DNA from: an uncultured Planctomycetota bacterium
GTDB taxonomy: Bacteria; Planctomycetota; Planctomycetia; Pirellulales; Thermoguttaceae
Assembly (NCBI GenBank): GCA_900318195.1
Contig: ONJR01000090.1
Span: forward strand, 1-61,188
DNA length: 61,188 bases
Direction of reading: 5' to 3'
A program made the position numbers and the translations under genes. Positions 53,394-61,188 of the stretch are shown piece by piece (position 1 is the first letter of the stretch; each line of letters begins with the position of its first letter). The notes beneath the pieces are model-generated. The model made no database searches and was not told where the DNA came from. It worked only from the letters and a program-made list of their open reading frames with translations.

Positions 53394-56032
53394 AGTTCAG
53401 TTATGCGCGCGGCGCCGCGATTATAGCGCTCGCTTTGCTATTCGCGTTCTTTGCGCAAGCGATGAACGACTCGACACGATTCGCACACCGAGACGTCGCG
53501 TTCTACTATTACCCGCTATTTGAATACGTGCAGCGCCTGTGGGAAACCGGAACGCCGCCCTGGTGGAATCCGTACGATAATTTGGGTCAGCCGCTTGCCG
53601 GCGATCCTACTGCCGCAGTTTTCTATCCTGGTAAGGCGATTTTCTTTCTCGCGAGCGCCGGTCTGCTCTCCTTTGGGCTGTGTTTTAAACTGTATATTTG
53701 GGCGCACGTCGCGCTTGCATGGCTCAGCGCAAGGCGCCTAGCGCGCGGCGTCGGGGTCTCGCGCGTCGGCGCGGAATTCTCGGGACTGGCGTATGCGTTT
53801 TCGGGTCAAGTTCTATTCCAATATTCGAACGTGATCTATTTGGTCGGCGCAGCTTGGGCGCCCTTTTTGCTACTCTATGCGCTACAATTTCGTAGCGCGC
53901 GCGCTTTTCGAGCGCAACTGAGAGCAGTTCTCAAGTTCAGTATAGTAGCGTCGCTGGCTATTCTCGGAGGCGAACCGCAGATCGTTTATTTAATTCTAGG
54001 CTTTTCGTCCGTCGCGCTCATCATGTCGCCGAGTCGGTTCGGCACGTGGCGACTTATGCGCTCGCGATTGTGTTCAACGTTCTTTTTCGCGTTCGCATCG
54101 TGCGTAGTAACCTTCGCGTTAGCGGCGGCTCAGATTTTACCGACCCTTGAATTCGTCGCGAGGTCTGATCGCTCCGACGTGCAGTTACCGCGCTCGATCT
54201 GGGAAATACAGAGCGCACACAATAACAATCTACCCTACCCAAACGCTAAGTTCTTCGACGTCATGTTCTGTCAAGATTTCGACAGGGACGGTAGCAATGG
54301 CGCGAGCGCAAACGCGTATCGTTTCAGCGTCGGACCGTGGCGATGGCTGGAATTCTTCTATCCTGATTTCGGAGGACGACAGTTTCCGCAAATGGCTCGG
54401 TGGTACGAACTCAATACCGAAGAAACTGCTGTATGGTCGCCAACATTGTACATGGGATTACTGCCAGCTATACTAGCGCTCGGCGCCTTCAAATGGCGAA
54501 CGAAACGGCGCGAAAGACCAACCATGGAAACGGCGCGCGAAAATTTTCGCATGATCGCGACCAGAATGCTATTCTTAGCGCTACTAGCTGCGCTTGGAGG
54601 ATATGGGATCGGCTGGTTCTATCGGATAGGAGTTGGGCTCTTTACGGGTAAGAACTTCGCGCCAAATTTTCACAACGGCGACCCGATAGGCGGGCTGTAT
54701 TGGCTCCTGAATCTCCTTGCGCCGAAATTCTCGGAATTCCGTTATCCCGCCAAGCTCATGACGCTTGCAGCGGTAGCAATAGCGCTCCTCGCCGGATTCG
54801 GTTGGGATCTCGTACGCCGTCGTAGCAGGCGTTTTATAATAATCTCTTGCGTCGTAATCGTGTTCGCGCTTGTCGGCGTTATATTCTGCGTGGCAATTGC
54901 GAACGTCTACGGTTCGGACGCGCTCAAACTCCTGCAGATCTCGCCTAACGCGCTCTACGGACCTTTCCAGCCGACCATGGCGTTAGCCATTCTGTTTCGT
55001 TCACTTCTACACGCGATTATTGTCGGAACGATTACGATTGCGCTATTCGCCGTTATGCGGCGCGCTAAGGCGCGAATGAAAACGACGCTAGCGCTCGTTA
55101 TACTAGCGACCGTCGCGTCTGATCTCTACGTCGCAAACTCGTGGACAATCGTCACGGTTCCAGAAGACGCGTTCGTACGGAAAAGCACGATTCTGCCGAA
55201 ACTCGACCCGCGCCCTAACGCGCCGCCGCCAAGAGTCTTTCGCAGTCCGGCGTGGTTCTCGAGCTACTTCCCCAACGCGTCCTCGCCGCAAAGAAATTTA
55301 GAACGCGTACTTTGGGACGTAGAAACACTCTTTCCGAAATATCCGATGGTAGAAAGGGTGGCTATCCTCAATTCGCGTGGCGCTATGCTAGAAAAGGAAT
55401 TCGCAAGATACCTCAACGCCGCGATGAATCGACCTATACTCGAAACGGAACTAGCGTTCCTTGGAGTAGAACGCGTCGTCGGACCAGAGTCATGGGTATG
55501 GCTCGTCTTTTACGGAGTTAACAGCCCAAACAGTTGGGGAGTCGCCGTACGCGACGTCTCTGAGCCGCCGAAGCGCGCGATCCTAATTCAAGACGACATA
55601 AAACAGGAGCAAAACCTAACCTTCCCGAACGCAGTCGAGACGCTTTCCTACTCTGAAAATGAAATCGTCTATCTCGTCTCGTCAAGCGGCGACGCGACTC
55701 TCGTATGCGCGGAGCAATTCTGGCCCGACTGGCGCGCAACCCTAATACCGGTTAAGCCCGACGAAGGGAAAACGCTACTCGACGCGCAGTATGACCGTCG
55801 CTCCGTTCACGCGCTGCTAGCGAACGTCGTCGCGCCGCGAACCAGTCGGGACGCAACGCCAATTTATGCGTTCTGTCGAGCGATTAACGTTCCGAAAGGA
55901 TTGCATTGCGTCGTTGTGAGTTATCGACCGCGAATGATTTACTTGGGACTCGCGGCAAGCGCCTGCGCGTGGCTCGCGATATGCTTCGCGAGCATGGCGA
56001 CGCGCTTGAAAAAGACTCGCAAAGAAGAGTAG
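53390..56032 (+). CDS. YfhO-like polytopic membrane protein
   Basis: An 880-residue protein with a dozen or more hydrophobic segments, starting with GAAIIALALLFAFFAQAMND. Early motifs FAHRDVAFYYYPLFEYVQRL, TPPWWNPYDNLGQPLAGDPT and FYPGKAIFFL match YfhO/GtcA-like membrane proteins thought to be glycosyltransferases or to act with sugar-phosphate lipids. The C-terminal region has a soluble beta-rich part (LVCAEQFWPDWRATLIPVKP) before a final helix. It is translationally coupled to tsaE. Confidence 0.85.
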   Translation: MKFSYARGAAIIALALLFAFFAQAMNDSTRFAHRDVAFYYYPLFEYVQRLWETGTPPWWNPYDNLGQPLAGDPTAAVFYPGKAIFFLASAGLLSFGLCFKLYIWAHVALAWLSARRLARGVGVSRVGAEFSGLAYAFSGQVLFQYSNVIYLVGAAWAPFLLLYALQFRSARAFRAQLRAVLKFSIVASLAILGGEPQIVYLILGFSSVALIMSPSRFGTWRLMRSRLCSTFFFAFASCVVTFALAAAQILPTLEFVARSDRSDVQLPRSIWEIQSAHNNNLPYPNAKFFDVMFCQDFDRDGSNGASANAYRFSVGPWRWLEFFYPDFGGRQFPQMARWYELNTEETAVWSPTLYMGLLPAILALGAFKWRTKRRERPTMETARENFRMIATRMLFLALLAALGGYGIGWFYRIGVGLFTGKNFAPNFHNGDPIGGLYWLLNLLAPKFSEFRYPAKLMTLAAVAIALLAGFGWDLVRRRSRRFIIISCVVIVFALVGVIFCVAIANVYGSDALKLLQISPNALYGPFQPTMALAILFRSLLHAIIVGTITIALFAVMRRAKARMKTTLALVILATVASDLYVANSWTIVTVPEDAFVRKSTILPKLDPRPNAPPPRVFRSPAWFSSYFPNASSPQRNLERVLWDVETLFPKYPMVERVAILNSRGAMLEKEFARYLNAAMNRPILETELAFLGVERVVGPESWVWLVFYGVNSPNSWGVAVRDVSEPPKRAILIQDDIKQEQNLTFPNAVETLSYSENEIVYLVSSSGDATLVCAEQFWPDWRATLIPVKPDEGKTLLDAQYDRRSVHALLANVVAPRTSRDATPIYAFCRAINVPKGLHCVVVSYRPRMIYLGLAASACAWLAICFASMATRLKKTRKEE

Positions 56033-56039
56033 ATTTCAT

Positions 56040-56068
56040 TTGAAACGACGTGCTTTTTGTGTTATGAT
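56040..56068 (+). promoter_or_regulatory. Candidate promoter of the ThuA-like gene
   Basis: TTGAAA (56,040-56,045) and TATGAT (56,063-56,068) are 17 bases apart, about 73 bases before the chosen start at 56,142. Confidence 0.5.
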
Positions 56069-56141
56069 ATCGATGTGCGCGCGCATAACGCGCGATAAGT
56101 TTTAGATTCCACCACCCCTAACCTCATAAGTGAAGCAAACC

Positions 56142-56912
56142 ATGAACCGACGTTTATTCTGCCTAAGCGCGCTCGCCGCATTAACGGCGTCCGTCGCGCC
56201 GACCGTCAACGCGCAAGAGAAGAGTGAATCGAACGACAAAAAACTGCGTATTCTACTCGTCGTGGGAGGACACGGATACGATAAAAAGAACCTGCACGCT
56301 ATGCTCGCTGACTTCCCAAACGCGACTTTCGAAGAAATTTCTATTCCGGAAAAGCAGGATATGCTCAAGCCGGGGCTGTCAAAAGAATACGACGTTCTCG
56401 TCTTCCACGATCAATCCTTTTTCGAGCTCTCGGACGAACAGAAAGAAAACCTCGAAAAGCTATGGGGAGAAGAAGGAATTCCGACCGTCATGTTGCACCA
56501 TGCGCTCATTTCGCACCCGGAATTTCCACTCTTCCGCGAACTATACGGCGCGCAATATCTACTCAAAGATACCGAAATCAACGGAAGAACCTATAAGGCG
56601 TCTTCCTATCTGCATCCGACCGACGTCAGCATTTACATCGTCGAGCGAGAGCACCCGATTACGCAAGGCGTCAAGGACTTCACTATCAACGACGAAGTCT
56701 TTAAGAACGTATACTACAATCCGCACATCGACGTACTCGCTCGAACGGATCATCCGGAAGGCGACGCGCCCGTACTTTGGACGCATCAGTATAAAAAAAC
56801 GCCCGTCTTCGGGATGATACAAGGCGACGCCGGCGGCGCGTTTGGCAATCCAAATTATCGCAAACTATTCTATCAGGGCGTAAGGTATATCGTCGCAAAG
56901 AAGGCGCAATAA
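56142..56912 (+). CDS. Exported ThuA-domain protein
   Basis: Start ATG 56142 gives a signal peptide (MNRRLFCLSALAALTASVAP); a GTG 12 bases upstream is the alternative, and neither has a strong SD. The 256-residue protein has the flavodoxin-like ThuA fold: LRILLVVGGHGYDKKN at about 31-46, YDVLVFHDQSFFELSDEQ, GIPTVMLHHALISH, a YIVEREHPITQGV motif, and PVLWTHQYKKTPVFGMIQG near the end. ThuA-domain proteins are very common in planctomycetes and are linked to sugar use; the substrate is not known. The only Tat-like feature is two Arg before a Leu-rich segment. Confidence 0.9.
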   Translation: MNRRLFCLSALAALTASVAPTVNAQEKSESNDKKLRILLVVGGHGYDKKNLHAMLADFPNATFEEISIPEKQDMLKPGLSKEYDVLVFHDQSFFELSDEQKENLEKLWGEEGIPTVMLHHALISHPEFPLFRELYGAQYLLKDTEINGRTYKASSYLHPTDVSIYIVEREHPITQGVKDFTINDEVFKNVYYNPHIDVLARTDHPEGDAPVLWTHQYKKTPVFGMIQGDAGGAFGNPNYRKLFYQGVRYIVAKKAQ

Positions 56913-57003
56913 CGCGGTCTTTTTCAGAAATTACGATAAATTACCGTCGTCAAAGAATACGTTTTGATCGACGCGTGAACGACGCGTAAAAATATATTGA
57001 CTC

Positions 57004-57065
57004 AGGGCTTATTCTGAAATAGCAGTTCGTGTGTCAGTACTGTTTTTCCCCATGTAATAAGCCCT
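57004..57065. repeat. 62-bp palindromic element, left copy
   Basis: Its ends AGGGCTTATT (57,004-57,013) and AATAAGCCCT (57,056-57,065) form a 10-bp inverted repeat. A related 63-bp element lies in opposite orientation at 60,930-60,992, so that 24 bases at 57,042-57,065 match 60,930-60,953 inverted with one mismatch. It resembles a MITE or a transposon end. Confidence 0.75.
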
Positions 57066-57203
57066 AAAGTCGTTTCATAACCTCCTTATTACAATCATAA
57101 TGCACGTAAGGAATACAGAGGTAAAATAGCTTGATAGTAATATATCAGCCAAGTCAAGTTACTCTAATGTCTTAGTATCCCTAGAGTAATCACTTGATAC
57201 AAT

Positions 57204-58598
57204 CTTATTCATAATCAGACGGGTTAGTGATTTCGTCGAGGGATGGAATTTCCTCATGATGAGCATAATGACGCAACGCTTTTTTCACCGCGTCGGTCGG
57301 AATATCCCACGCAGTTTCAAAGTTCTGAAGACGCTTATGAGAATAGCCTGAGTCCTAGCGCCATCCTCGCTTCTATTCCGAGCTGAGTTTTTCTCATGAG
57401 TACGGTTGGGCGAATACTTCGTTCGACAAGGTTATTGTCAAATGGAACGCCGTCATATTCGTGAAAGTTAGGACTGAGCCCCGATATTTAGCAAATCGCT
57501 TGACAAGTCTCATTACTTCCTTATTCTCGGAAGTAAACTCGAGGAATTCGTCTAGCCGTTGAATAGCAGAATACGTTTTCGTTCAAATTCATCTACTGGT
57601 AGATTCGCTTTATTCGCTTTCAGTCGAACAGCGTCTTGAACCAAACGCTTCAACTGCGATTGAAACTTGTTCCAATTGTCTCTTGTGTCCTTGTAAAGCT
57701 CGATTCCTTTTAAGTCGCGAAGAAGGTGAACAAGACATTTTTGGGACGCGAGGTATTCTACGTAGTTATAAACGGCATAGAAATCTTAAATTAGAACGCC
57801 GTCGAAGTATTCCGCAAAAAACTCATTCACAGCTTGTTCGCCACGCGTTGGGTGGATCATGTAATACGTTTCGTTTTTCGTGGCGGGACGCCACAACCAA
57901 TGCGTATTACCATTAACCCGCCAACCGCTTTCGTCTGTATGTAACACGCCGGAGCTTAAACATGAGAAGCGAATTTCCTCGTACCAGGGGGTGAGGATTT
58001 CTGCCGCACACTTCCTAAGATCAAAGAGCGCTCTCGGCGTTACATTGACCGAGAAATGGTAGTTCAAAATCTCGAGGATTTGACTCGTCGTTGAACCAAG
58101 ACCGTAGTGTAAATGCGCAGACATTGCAATCGCATTGTTACCATTTCGACGACCGGATAGAGTCTCGCCAACTTTCGGTTCGACCATCTTTTCAATGCCG
58201 ACGCCAATAGCCATGAATATTGCGCTTGGTTTCATTTATTCTCTGCTCGGGAGAAATATCCTCAATAATCCGTAATCTCGTGGAGTAGCTGATCGACGCC
58301 TGGTAACCTCGCCGCCACACACTGGACAGCGACCGAGAGTTTTTTCAACAACCTCGTCTGGCTCAGGGTCTGCACGTCTGTGCCCATGATGACCAAGCTT
58401 TGCACCCGACTTCCTCGCGCGCCGTTTGTTTTGAAGCTTCTCATAAGGAGGTATCGTAGAAGAAGGCTTCGAGAGCGTACTGCTCCCAGAAGCAGAGCGG
58501 CTGGAAAGATCGTCTACTCGCTTTTGTGAAGCAAGTATCGCCCAGACCACAGCGTCTCTGCCCTGATCATAAATTTCGCGCGCCTCTTTGACCGTCAA
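57204..58598 (-). pseudogene. IS66-type transposase (TnpC) remnant
   Basis: Read leftward from 58,598: MTVKEAREIYDQGRDAVVWA, an Arg/Lys-rich linker (KNKRRARKSGAKLGHHGHRR-like), and a zinc-finger-like CPVCGGE, ending in a stop near 58,239. A second frame from 58,235 carries GVGIEKMVEPKVGETLSGRR-type sequence and the DDE region FSCLSSGVLHTDESGWRVNG, TYYMIHPTRGE. A third part (57,720-57,204) includes NYVEYLASQKCLVHLLRDLK and the C-terminal tail AVKKALRHYAHHEEIPSLDE. The order fits IS66 TnpC, but stops and frameshifts break it into pieces. No tnpA or tnpB is seen. Confidence 0.85.
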
Positions 58599-58805
58599 CG
58601 TACCGGAAAGAAGCGCCGTAAGCTCCAGGGGAAGGTTTGAGTGTTTTCATGGGAACTATTGTGTGCTATTGAGAGAAGTCTGTCAAGAGCAATTACGGAA
58701 TAGCAGAATCTCATATGATATAAAACGCAAGAGCACAATTTGACGACTAAGAACAGAACTCGGGCGCTGTGTCAGAACCGTAAATTACCGACTTGATTCG
58801 GCTGA

Positions 58806-59476
58806 TATGTTACCTTCGGATGAGTCTGACAGCCCCTTCAGCGTCGTCGACGTTGGCTTTCGTGGTCTCGACCGCATGGATTGAAAGGGAGGAGCCGTCT
58901 ACGGCAATGTGAACTTTACGCCATGCGCGACGCTTGCTGGACACGTGCTGTTTAACCTTCCATTCACCTTCGCCGAAAATTTTCAGACCGGTGGAATCGA
59001 TGAAGAGACGTCGCGTTTCCCGACGATCATAGACCATGATCGGAACGTCGAGCGTTTTCGTTCGTTTACATATCGACGTGTAGTCGGGAGTGGACAAGCA
59101 GGTAATTCCTAACATGGAAATAGACTCTGACCAAATCCCTCAAGACTGCGAAACGTCAAGTGGAAAACTTCACGTATTGACAACAACGCCTGCATTGCGA
59201 CATTGCTATAGATATAGGGGCGACCTCGCTTATACCGGTCGGGTTCTGAATACCAATTCGCCAGCGTGGCTTTCGTCAAACCAAAGGAATACGTCGCCTC
59301 GCTTAACCAGGGAATCGTTGTACGCTGACCAATTACGCTTCGTTATTTTTCGCATTTGAACGTCCTTTTGGTATGAGGTGGGAATGGTTCACTGCCATAA
59401 ATACGCTACGTGTGATCAAACTGTACATAAAAATCTCGTTTTGACCGATATTTAAGCCGAATTATTCAACAACCCC
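58806..59476 (-). mobile_element. Truncated IS5-type element, copy 1
   Basis: The right end GAATTATTCAACAACCCC (59,459-59,476) matches the right end of copy 2. Leftward from 59,356 it encodes a transposase start (MRKITKRNWSAYNDSLVKRG), broken by an extra base near 59,265. It continues RGRPYIYSNVAMQALLSIRE, then MLGITCLSTPDYTSICKRTK, IDSTGLKIFGEGEWKVKQH and RKVHIAVDGSSLSIHAVETT, stopping near 58,810. The 3' third of the transposase and the left end are missing, next to the IS66 remnant. Confidence 0.85.
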
Positions 59477-59486
59477 TCACGATATC

Positions 59487-59804
59487 CTACGTGACACGCA
59501 TCATGTGTACGAAGAATAATATCGTTACAGCTTCATTAATTAGACTCACCGTAAGTACAAGTGTCTGTGTTTTACGGTCATGAGTCTTTTTGTCGATTGT
59601 ATAACATAGGATTGGCGTAATTAGCGCTACTAATGGAAAGAGAACCATGATTGAGTAAGACCAATATTGGACTATTACATCACGCAAAAGTCGCTTTATC
59701 ACTTCGTTAAAAAGACTATTGAATGAAACGTCTATTATTAATAGGGTCATGGATGTTATGTTAACAAATATAATTATTAAAAACCAATAAACTAACGCGT
59801 ACAT
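59487..59804 (-). CDS. Small hydrophobic protein, uncertain
   Basis: A 105-codon AT-rich frame between the two IS5 copies. It has four hydrophobic stretches (LVYWFLIIIFVNITSMTLLI, MVLFPLVALITPILCY, VLTVSLINEAVTILFFVHMM). AAAGGAC lies eight bases upstream of the ATG. It may be a passenger, a resident gene or chance in AT-rich DNA; I recognise no family. Confidence 0.3.
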   Translation of the reverse strand: MYALVYWFLIIIFVNITSMTLLIIDVSFNSLFNEVIKRLLRDVIVQYWSYSIMVLFPLVALITPILCYTIDKKTHDRKTQTLVLTVSLINEAVTILFFVHMMRVT

Positions 59805-59852
59805 GTATGTCCTTTTTACAAAATACTATCATGATTAGTTTGTATATGATAA

Positions 59853-60903
59853 GGTGTTGTTGAATAATGTTGTTAATAAAAATCATTGTTCATAGCGGCA
59901 AATCGATTGAGTATTGTAACTTTTATTCTTGTTTCGACAACTTGCGACTCGAAGTTACGAGCTTTTAATTTATCGCCGAAGATCTGTTTGATTTGAAACA
60001 TTACAATTTCAACTAGCGAGCGCTTGTGGTATTTTGTTCTTTCCTTCCCCCCATCCAGATCGTCGTCTCGCATGGCGTCAATAGCCTCGTTCCGATAGCG
60101 ACCGGCTGAACCAAAGGCTCCGCAATGATCGAGTATTGCATTACAGCGCGGTGGGATGCAAGCCTTACTTTTGCGCTTGGAGAGTTCGTTATAAACCTTC
60201 TTTTTATCGTATGCGCCGTCCCGCACACATATCTGATGCGCTTTCCGATTTTTCGAATAAGCTTGACTCCCCCTTCAGCGTCGTCAACGTTAGCTTTTGT
60301 CGTCTCGACCGCATGGATTTGAAGGGAGACGCCGTCTACGGCAATGTGGACTTTACGCCATGTACGACGCTTGCTGAACCCGTGCTGTTTAACCTTCCAT
60401 TCGCCTTCGCGGAAAACTTTCAGCCCGGTAGAATCAATGAGAAGATGAAGAGCTTCGCGATGATCATAGACCTTGATAGGAATATCGAGAGTCTTCGCTC
60501 GCTTGCATATCGACGTGTAGTCGGGAGTGGACAAGCAGGTAATTCCTAACATGGAAATAGACTCTGACCCAATCCCTTGAGACCGCGATACGTCAAGTGC
60601 AAAACTTCACGGATCGACAACAACGCTTGGATTGCGACGTCGCTATAGATATAAGGGCGACCTCGTTATAACGCACCGGTTCTGAATACCAACTCGACAG
60701 CGTGGCTTCGTCAAACCAAAGGAATATCTCGTCTCGCTTAACCAGGGATTCGTTGTACGCTGACCAATTACGCTTCTTTTTTTTCGCATTTGAGCGTCCC
60801 TTTGGTATGGGGTAGAAGTATAAATACGCTCCCACGTAATCAAACTGTACACAAAAAAAACTCGTTTTTGCCGCTTTTTTAAACCGAATTATTCAACAAC
60901 GCC
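59853..60903 (-). mobile_element. IS5-type element, copy 2, end to end but frameshifted
   Basis: About 1.05 kb with terminal inverted repeats GGTGTTGTTGAATAATG (59,853-59,869) and GAATTATTCAACAACGCC (60,886-60,903), 15-16 bases matching. The leftward transposase starts at ATG 60,789 (RNWSAYNESLVKRDEIFLWF) and continues through IDSTGLKVFREGEWKVKQH, RKVHIAVDGVSLQIHAVETT, GAYDKKKVYNELSKRKSKA and the C-terminal YHKRSLVEIVMFQIKQIFGD. At least three frameshifts (near 60,665, 60,553 and 60,220) break it. I could not identify a target duplication. Confidence 0.88.
59873..60789 (-). pseudogene. IS5-family transposase, frameshifted (copy 2)
   Basis: Joined across frames it would be about 305 residues, with DDE landmarks LLIDSTGLKVF (first Asp) and KVHIAVDG (second), and the C-terminal YHKRSLVEIVMFQIKQIFG (Y..R...E region). 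One of the breaks, after SLFPC near 60,553, is shared with copy 1; the others are private. Confidence 0.85.
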
Positions 60904-60929
60904 GTTTGTTGTTAATGTCAACACGCCCT

Positions 60930-60992
60930 AGGGCTTATTACTTGGGGAAAAACCTTGCAGATATATGCAACTTCTATTTCCGAATAAACCCT
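60930..60992. repeat. 63-bp palindromic element, right copy (inverted)
   Basis: Bounded by AGGGCTTATT (60,930-60,939) and AATAAACCCT (60,983-60,992). It is the inverted counterpart of the element at 57,004, and both lie outside all IS sequence between them, 27 bases after the end of IS5 copy 2. Confidence 0.75.
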
Positions 60993-61136
60993 TAGAAGTT
61001 CCCTATAGTTTTGCCATGCACAATAAATAGCATAATCCCTCCAATTGGTATTGATTGAGGAATAATGCAAGCAGTCGTCAAGCGGATAGCGGATTATTCT
61101 TCGACATTTCCGCAACAGTTCAAAAATGACGGAACG

Positions 61137-61161
61137 AAAACGAACTTCAGTGTTCGTTTTT
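61137..61161. terminator. Stem-loop with T run near the right edge
   Basis: AAAACGAAC (61,137-61,145) pairs with GTTCGTTTT (61,152-61,160), with T following, a bidirectional terminator shape. An outer pair CGGAACGA (61,130-61,137) with TCGTTCCG (61,181-61,188) surrounds it. The gene it serves is outside the window or lost. Confidence 0.5.
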
Positions 61162-61188
61162 AGCGCTGAGCCGAGAAGCGTCGTTCCG

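Noticed and set aside
60918..61115. 65-codon leftward frame at the right edge
   Set aside because: It crosses the palindromic element and has no SD or recognisable features.

Overview
The window looks like chromosomal DNA of a planctomycete, probably a host- or gut-associated member of the Pirellulales/Thermoguttaceae type. This is inferred from two surface proteins with an LExRxLL (LEPR-xLL-like) N-terminal motif, a DUF1573 protein, an FG-GAP/VCBS protein, several Tat-type signal peptides (RRxF), tRNAs without an encoded CCA, and a strong CGCG/GCG codon habit in the resident genes. No taxonomic search was possible.

Positions 1-25,000 are mostly resident metabolism and envelope genes. They begin with the start of an LExRxLL surface protein that runs off the left edge, a GH5 glycosidase, a FliJ-like coiled coil, tRNA-Ala(CGC) and an acyl-CoA dehydrogenase. 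Next come a frameshifted amidohydrolase, a tautomerase, a degenerate Rpn-type nuclease, a VanX-type dipeptidase, a ferredoxin-nitroreductase, an FG-GAP protein and a transglutaminase-like protein. NlpC/P60, PHP phosphatase and Ala-Glu epimerase genes follow; with VanX they suggest murein-peptide turnover. After tRNA-Arg(CCG) lies a decayed stretch with a partial second copy of the tRNA 3' half. Then come a lipoprotein, a transglutaminase/TPR protein, DUF1573, a decayed Fic gene and a pair of paralogous membrane proteins.

Positions 25,409-38,818 hold the most interesting locus, a complete type III-B CRISPR-Cas system. The order is cmr1-cas10(cmr2)-cmr3-cmr4-cmr5-cmr6, a large CorA-like two-helix membrane protein, a 130-residue unknown, cas6, an RT-Cas1 fusion, cas2, a leader with a three-times repeated 17-bp motif, and an array of 16 repeats and 15 spacers on the + strand. 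Cas10 keeps GGDD but has no N-terminal HD nuclease. Together with CorA this matches the SAM-AMP signalling branch of type III systems. The 130-residue protein sits where a signal-degrading enzyme would be expected and has a small alpha/beta layout and a Glu compatible with a SAM-lyase-like fold; this is a hypothesis. The cmr1-cmr6 genes are AT-richer than the corA-cas6-RT-cas1-cas2 half, so the locus looks mosaic. Reverse complements of all 15 spacers have an open frame, many with protein-like composition, as expected if crRNAs are antisense to mRNAs.

Positions 39,399-56,912 carry a 3,609-residue repetitive beta-helix surface protein with fibronectin type III modules, a DUF11-like membrane-anchored protein, TsaE, a YfhO-like membrane protein and a ThuA-domain protein. 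From 57,000 to the end is an insertion-sequence graveyard: an IS66-type remnant, one truncated and one end-to-end IS5-type copy (both frameshifted), and a pair of 62-63-bp palindromic elements in inverted orientation bounding the region.
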